Assembly (NCBI GenBank): GCA_045590855.1
Contig: JAZNRV010000103.1
Span: forward strand, 1-9,754
From: RGIG3009 sp045590855
Lineage (GTDB): Bacteria; Bacillota; Clostridia; Oscillospirales; Acutalibacteraceae
DNA: 9,754 bases
Direction: 5' to 3'
The translations under genes were made by a program, and so were the position numbers. Below the pieces are notes generated by a model, which made no database searches, was not told the DNA's origin, and saw only the letters and a list, made by a program, of their open reading frames with translations. Below are positions 6,121-9,754 of this stretch, one piece after another; the first letter of the stretch is position 1; each line of letters starts with the position of its first letter.

Positions 6121-6142
6121 AAAAAAGCAAAGGAGAATGGCT

Positions 6143-7906
6143 ATGAAAACATCTAAGCAATATAGAAACCGTGACTTAATCGCACGGTTTTTACCGTATT
6201 ATAAAAAGCATATTCCTACCGTTATTTTCGATTTGTTTTGCGCAGCCCTTACAACGGTAAGCGAAATTGTATTACCCCTTATCATGCGAGAGATTACCAA
6301 CACAGGTTTGAACGGCGGTGCTCTTTTGACCGTGTCATACATTTTACGTGTGGGTGTGTTGTATTTGGTTTTGCGACTCATTGACGCCGCCGCGTATTAT
6401 TACATGGCGTACATTGGTCATGTCATGGGCACCAAAATCGAAACGCACATGCGTTCCGATGCCTATCACCATTTGCACAAACTCTCCCACACCTATTTTA
6501 ACAACACCAAAGTCGGTCAAATTATGGGACGTTTGACCAGTGACTTGTTTGATATTACGGAATTTTCTCATCACTGCCCAGAAGAATTTTTTATCGCCGG
6601 CATTAAAGGCGTAGTATCGTTTGTTATTTTGATAAATATCAATATTCCGCTGACGCTCGTTATCTTTTTGATTATCCCCCTCATGATATTCATCTGTCGC
6701 AAAATCAACAAAAAAATGCGTGCCACATTCCGCGAACAACGTCAGCAAATCGGCGAACTCAACGCGCGCATTGAGGATTCTTTGCTTGGCCAAAAAGTTG
6801 TCAAAGCCTTTGCCAACGAACCACTGGAAATTGAAAAATTCGAAAAAGATAACCACAAATTTTTCGGTATTAAAGAGCGTTCTTACCGTTACATGGGTGC
6901 GTTTCAAACCACCACGCGATTGTTCGACGGTATCATGTATGCCTCCACGGTGATTGTCGGCAGTTTGTTCATGATTGCGGGCAAAATCAATGCGGGTGAT
7001 TTGGTAGCATATTTGCTGTACGTTACCACCTTTATTGCCACTGTTCGCCGCATTATTGAGTTTTCCGAGCAATTTCAGCGGGGGCTTACCGGCATTGAAC
7101 GTTTTTTGGAAATCATGGATGCCGATATTGAAATTTTTGATGAACCGGGCGCCGTCGATTTGGATAACCCTGTGGGAAATATCACGTTAGAAAACGTGTC
7201 GTTTGAATATCCCGACGACCACAACCGTGTGTTTTCCAATTTGAACATTTCTATCCGCGCGGGAGAAAAAATTGCCGTTGTCGGTCCTTCGGGGGGCGGG
7301 AAAACCACATTATGTAATCTGATTCCCCGTTTTTATGATGTTTCAGCAGGCAGCGTAAAAATTGATGGACGCGACGTCAAAGAATACACGCTGGGCAGTT
7401 TACGCAATGCGGTAGGTGTTGTTCAGCAAGACGTGTATTTGTTTTCGGGCACGGTGTTTGAAAACATTGCCTACGGTAAACCGGGTGCCACATTGGAAGA
7501 AGTAGTGGATGCCGCCAAAAAAGCAGGTGCACACGAATTTATTGAACAACTGCACAGCGGCTACGACACGTACGTCGGCGAACGCGGCGTGAAATTGTCG
7601 GGCGGTCAAAAACAGCGTATCAGCATTGCGCGTGTATTCCTCAAAAACCCGCCTATTTTGCTGTTGGATGAAGCGACCAGTGCCTTAGACAACGAAAGCG
7701 AGTTTGCCGTGGCACAGTCACTTTCCGTGTTGTCACAAGGGAAAACTACGCTAACAGTGGCACACCGCCTTTCCACCATTCAAAACTCCGACCGTATTTT
7801 GGTGCTGACCGAAGACGGGATTGTGGAAGAAGGCAATCATACCGAACTGCTTGCCAAAAAGGGAATTTACTATCAACTTTATGAAATTGCCAATCGACTG
7901 AAATAA
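6143..7906 (+). CDS. ABC exporter, fused membrane and ATPase domains (MsbA/LmrA-like half-transporter)
   Basis: 587 residues: a six-helix type I exporter membrane domain (about 20-310) fused to a nucleotide-binding domain. The latter has Walker A GPSGGGKTT (381-389), Q-loop Gln429 (VVQQDVYLFSG), signature LSGGQ (485-489), Walker B ILLLDE with Asp509 and catalytic Glu510, and the H-loop His541 (TVAHRLST). All catalytic residues are intact, so a homodimer would be active. The substrate could be lipid, peptide or drug and is not predictable. Three starts are in frame: 6089 lies before the promoter, ATG 6137 is one base from AGGAG, and ATG 6143 is seven bases from it, so I chose 6143. No partner half-transporter lies next to it. 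It has its own promoter and terminator, so it is a single-gene unit. No regulator gene is adjacent. Confidence 0.93.
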   Translation: MKTSKQYRNRDLIARFLPYYKKHIPTVIFDLFCAALTTVSEIVLPLIMREITNTGLNGGALLTVSYILRVGVLYLVLRLIDAAAYYYMAYIGHVMGTKIETHMRSDAYHHLHKLSHTYFNNTKVGQIMGRLTSDLFDITEFSHHCPEEFFIAGIKGVVSFVILININIPLTLVIFLIIPLMIFICRKINKKMRATFREQRQQIGELNARIEDSLLGQKVVKAFANEPLEIEKFEKDNHKFFGIKERSYRYMGAFQTTTRLFDGIMYASTVIVGSLFMIAGKINAGDLVAYLLYVTTFIATVRRIIEFSEQFQRGLTGIERFLEIMDADIEIFDEPGAVDLDNPVGNITLENVSFEYPDDHNRVFSNLNISIRAGEKIAVVGPSGGGKTTLCNLIPRFYDVSAGSVKIDGRDVKEYTLGSLRNAVGVVQQDVYLFSGTVFENIAYGKPGATLEEVVDAAKKAGAHEFIEQLHSGYDTYVGERGVKLSGGQKQRISIARVFLKNPPILLLDEATSALDNESEFAVAQSLSVLSQGKTTLTVAHRLSTIQNSDRILVLTEDGIVEEGNHTELLAKKGIYYQLYEIANRLK

Positions 7907-7957
7907 CAACTTTGCAACTTTTTTGCTTGTGGAGAATTTTCTTACCAACACTTAGCG

Positions 7958-7998
7958 AAAGAACAAGTCGGTTTTTACGGATTTGTTCTTTTCTTTTT
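7958..7998 (+). terminator. Terminator of the ABC exporter gene
   Basis: Twelve-pair stem with one G-T pair: AAAGAACAAGTC (7958-7969) with GATTTGTTCTTT (7980-7991), ten-base loop, then TC and five T. It lies about 50 bases after the stop. Confidence 0.65.
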
Positions 7999-8092
7999 AC
8001 GAAAAATTTTGTACAAAAACTTTACTTTTCTTTTCCAGTATGTTAAATTTTTCTTAGAATTTCTAACTAATTTTAAATTTGAGGTGAAAAAC

Positions 8093-9493
8093 ATGGAAAA
8101 ACTTACGCGTAAGTATGGTCTTATCACCGCTATTTGTATGGTGGTAGGTACCGTCATCGGTTCCGGCGTTTTCTTCAAAGCGCAAAACGTTTTGAACGCC
8201 ACGGGTGGTAACATGCCGCTTGGTATTGCCGCTTGGGTCATCACCGGTCTGATTATGATTATCTGTTCGGCTCAGTTTGCTGTTATGGCAACCAAGTACG
8301 AAAAGGTCAGCGGTGTCGTCGACTATGCTGAAGCTACTTGTGGCAGAACATACGCTTACTACCTTGCTTGGTTTATGGTCAACGTGTACTACCCCGGTAT
8401 GACCTCCGTTCTTGCTTGGGTTTCCGCTCGTTATTTCGGCGTTTTGTTCGGTTGGGATATGGTAAGCGCCGAAGTGTTGGCTCTTTCGGGCTTCTTCCTG
8501 ATTGCTTCCTATACCATGAACGCACTTTCACCCAAACTGGCAGGTAAATTCCAAGTCAGCGCTACGTTTATCAAATTGATTCCCCTTGTGCTGATGGCGG
8601 TTGTGGGTACGATTGTGGGTACCATTAACGGTACTTTGCCGCAAAACTTCACCACCGTCGTCACCGAAACCCTGGGCGGAAGCAGCGGAAGCGGACTGTT
8701 TGCCGCTGTTGTCGCTACCGTTTTTGCGTATGAAGGCTGGATTGTTGCCACCTCCATTAACGCGGAACTGAAAAACCCCAAGAAAAATCTTCCCCTGGCT
8801 CTTATCATCGGTGCCTTCATTGTGGTGGCAATCTACGTTTTGTATTACATCGGCGTGGCAGGCGGTGCCGCTAACGCTGTCTTGATGGCAGAGGGAGCAC
8901 CTACCGCTTTCAAAAATGTGTTTGGCAACGTCGGCGGTGCGTTCTTGAACATTTGTATTGTCATTTCCTGCCTTGGCACCCTTAATGGTTTGATGGTGGG
9001 TACCACCCGCGGTATGTACGCCATTGCTGCTCGCGGTCAAGGTCCTGACCCCGAATTTTTCAGTCAAATTGATAAAAAATCCAACATGGTGACCAACTCC
9101 TCCATTTGGGGTATCTTCATTTGTGCCGTTTGGTTGATTTATTTTTACGGTGCAAACCTCACTTCCGGTTGGTTCGGTTTGTTCAACTTTGATTCTTCCG
9201 AACTTCCCATCGTTACCATTTATGCTTTCTACATCCCCATGTTTATCGTTTGGATGATAAAAGAAAAAGAAATGGGCTTTGTCAAACGTTTCTTGTTGCC
9301 CACCATTTCGATTATCGCTTGCTTGTTCATGATTTTTGCCGCCGTTTACGCCCACGGTATCACCCCGTATTTGGCAGCCAAAGCAAACGGCACATTCTCG
9401 TTCCCCGTGCTGTTCTATTTGATTGTTTTCGCTGTGGTTTTGTTGGCAGGTGCTTTGCTCAATCGCAAGAAAAAACAAGCAATCGAAGAATAA
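8093..9493 (+). CDS. APC-superfamily amino-acid permease
   Basis: 466 residues and very hydrophobic, with about 12 predicted membrane helices. Helix 1 contains the unwound substrate-binding motif GTVIGSGVFF (19-28) of the amino acid-polyamine-organocation superfamily; helix 6 has FAYEGW (211-216), followed by the conserved NAELKNPKKNLP (223-234). This pattern is closest to the LAT/SteT-type exchangers or to other Firmicutes APC permeases. Probable role is uptake or exchange of an amino acid across the cytoplasmic membrane; the substrate is not assignable. ATG 8093 is preceded by GAGGTG (8081-8086) at six bases and starts MEKLTRKYG directly before helix 1. The open frame back to 8009 would add a Phe-rich extension without a ribosome site. 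No clear promoter was found in 7999-8080, though a TTAGAA-T-TTCTAA dyad (8054-8066) lies there. Codon choice (CTT, GCT, GGT) differs somewhat from the upstream genes. IS ends begin 33 bases after the stop. Confidence 0.92.
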   Translation: MEKLTRKYGLITAICMVVGTVIGSGVFFKAQNVLNATGGNMPLGIAAWVITGLIMIICSAQFAVMATKYEKVSGVVDYAEATCGRTYAYYLAWFMVNVYYPGMTSVLAWVSARYFGVLFGWDMVSAEVLALSGFFLIASYTMNALSPKLAGKFQVSATFIKLIPLVLMAVVGTIVGTINGTLPQNFTTVVTETLGGSSGSGLFAAVVATVFAYEGWIVATSINAELKNPKKNLPLALIIGAFIVVAIYVLYYIGVAGGAANAVLMAEGAPTAFKNVFGNVGGAFLNICIVISCLGTLNGLMVGTTRGMYAIAARGQGPDPEFFSQIDKKSNMVTNSSIWGIFICAVWLIYFYGANLTSGWFGLFNFDSSELPIVTIYAFYIPMFIVWMIKEKEMGFVKRFLLPTISIIACLFMIFAAVYAHGITPYLAAKANGTFSFPVLFYLIVFAVVLLAGALLNRKKKQAIEE

Positions 9494-9504
9494 ACTTTAT
9501 AAAC

Positions 9505-9523
9505 AAAAAAAGGCACGCTCCCC
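9505..9523 (+). terminator. Possible left half of a terminator interrupted by IS insertion
   Basis: Seven A then GGCACGCTCCC, eleven bases after the permease stop. It looks like the ascending arm of a terminator stem with its A-tail, but no complementary GCGTGCC-T-run follows before the IS end at 9527. This is inference only. Confidence 0.3.
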
Positions 9524-9526
9524 AAG

Positions 9527-9615
9527 TGAACTGCCCCAATTTGTGCGGACAGTACAAAAAAGGCCTTTATGGTAGTTGAAATTAAATTTTAAGCAACATA
9601 CTGACTTCTCTTCTC
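9527..9615 (-). mobile_element. Right-end remnant of an IS3-family (IS150-like) element, copy A
   Basis: Starts with a terminal repeat TGAACTGCCCCAATTTG... (9527 to about 9553, including TGCGGACAGT), then non-coding bases and the last eight codons of a minus-strand transposase with its stop. It ends at 9615, where a second, near-identical end begins. Spacing from the repeat to the transposase stop (62 bases) is the same as in copy B. Only 89 bases remain. Confidence 0.75.
9589..9615 (-). pseudogene. C-terminal stub of IS3-family transposase OrfB, copy A
   Basis: On the minus strand the last codons read EKRSQYVA then TAA, matching EKRCQYVA-stop in copy B with one substitution. All of the upstream transposase is missing, as copy B's end begins at 9616. 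Non-functional. Confidence 0.7.
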
Positions 9616-9754
9616 TGGACTGCCCCAATTTGTGCGGACAGTATAAAAAGAACCCTATGGTAGATGAAAATTAAATTTTAAGCAACATACTGACATCGCT
9701 TTTCAAGTGGTGTCAGTTTTGTTTTTAGTTGGATACGTTGATGATTGTAGAAAT
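9616..9754 (-). mobile_element. Right end of a second IS3-family (IS150-like) element, copy B, running off the window
   Basis: Terminal repeat TGGACTGCCCCAATTTG... from 9616 to about 9643, with the TG start typical of IS3 ends, followed by the 3' end of a minus-strand transposase gene. The left end and the remainder of the element are beyond 9754. Confidence 0.75.
9678..9754 (-). CDS. IS3-family transposase OrfB (DDE integrase core), C-terminus only
   Basis: The last 24 residues are visible on the minus strand: FYNHQRIQLKTKLTPLEKRC followed by QYVA and a TAA stop at 9680-9678. The YNHQRIQLK...TPLE pattern is the usual C-terminal tail of IS3/IS150-group OrfB, after the catalytic DDE core. The gene is cut by the window edge, so intactness is unknown. 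The open frame and the terminal repeat 35 bases beyond the stop fit a normal IS right end. Confidence 0.8.
   Translation of the reverse strand, partial: FYNHQRIQLKTKLTPLEKRCQYVA

Larger units (their letters stand above)
9527..9694. repeat. Imperfect tandem direct repeat, 89-base period
   Basis: Unit 1 is 9527-9605 and unit 2 is 9616-9694. Shared blocks include ACTGCCCCAATTTGTGCGG, ATGGTAG, and TTAAATTTTAAGCAACATAC. Substitutions are scattered but there is no net length change. The units are the ends of two IS copies in the same orientation, not a CRISPR or minisatellite. Confidence 0.85.

Noticed and set aside
6089..6142. Upstream ATG starts for the ABC exporter
   Set aside because: ATG 6089 lies before the promoter -35; ATG 6137 is only one base from AGGAG, while 6143 has ideal spacing.
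8009..8092. N-terminal extension of the permease
   Set aside because: No ribosome site at 8009; GAGGTG and ATG at 8081-8095 fit, and the extension would be a Phe-rich artefact of a T-rich leader.
8528..9478. 316-codon minus-strand frame opposite the permease
   Set aside because: Antisense shadow: hydrophilic His/Asn/Gly-rich product expected from reading a membrane protein backwards, with no start signals.
9527..9694. CRISPR-like repeat pair
   Set aside because: Only two long units, with transposase coding ends and IS terminal repeats; explained as abutted IS ends.

Overview
The window looks like part of a low-to-mid GC Gram-positive (Firmicutes) chromosome, most plausibly a gut-type Clostridia/Oscillospiraceae relative. 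The reasons are strong Shine-Dalgarno sites (GAGGTG, AGGAG, GGAG), sigma-A-like TTGACA/TATAAT promoters, Rho-independent terminators between most genes, and a membrane-anchored DUF348/G5/3D protein of the YabE type. This assignment is inferred from gene content and signals; there is no rRNA or marker gene to prove it.

Layout. (1) 1-1620 is visibly more AT-rich in codon choice. It has a small four-helix-bundle protein (23S rRNA intervening-sequence/bAvd-like family) on the + strand, facing a class I SAM methyltransferase on the - strand. A bidirectional terminator separates them. The methyltransferase has a back-to-back divergent promoter, and two related long palindromes lie on either side of it. 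(2) 1684-3704 is asparagine synthetase asnB with its own promoter and terminator. (3) 3582-4063 is a T-rich gene-free stretch with terminator hairpins and a strong promoter. (4) 3985-6090 holds the 3D-domain cell-wall protein and an MBL-fold hydrolase, separated by a short attenuator-like hairpin. (5) 6092-7998 is a homodimer-type ABC exporter with its own promoter and terminator. (6) 8093-9493 is an APC-superfamily amino-acid permease. (7) 9527-9754 contains two abutted right ends of IS3-family (IS150-like) elements; the second continues off the window.

How the genes relate. Most are separate transcription units rather than an operon. AsnB and the permease both concern amino acids, and the 3D protein concerns cell-wall remodelling, but nothing in the sequence ties them into one pathway. 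In several genes the longest open frame starts upstream of the real start: promoter elements overlap or follow the upstream start codons, so I moved the starts to 67, 4064 and 6143. Shine-Dalgarno spacing or protein chemistry moved the starts to 8093 and 1752.

I see no convincing new defence, CRISPR or retroelement system. The most interesting items are the related palindromes bracketing the methyltransferase, the abutted IS ends with a probable split terminator beside the permease, and the free-standing four-helix-bundle gene at the left edge, whose upstream neighbours are not visible.
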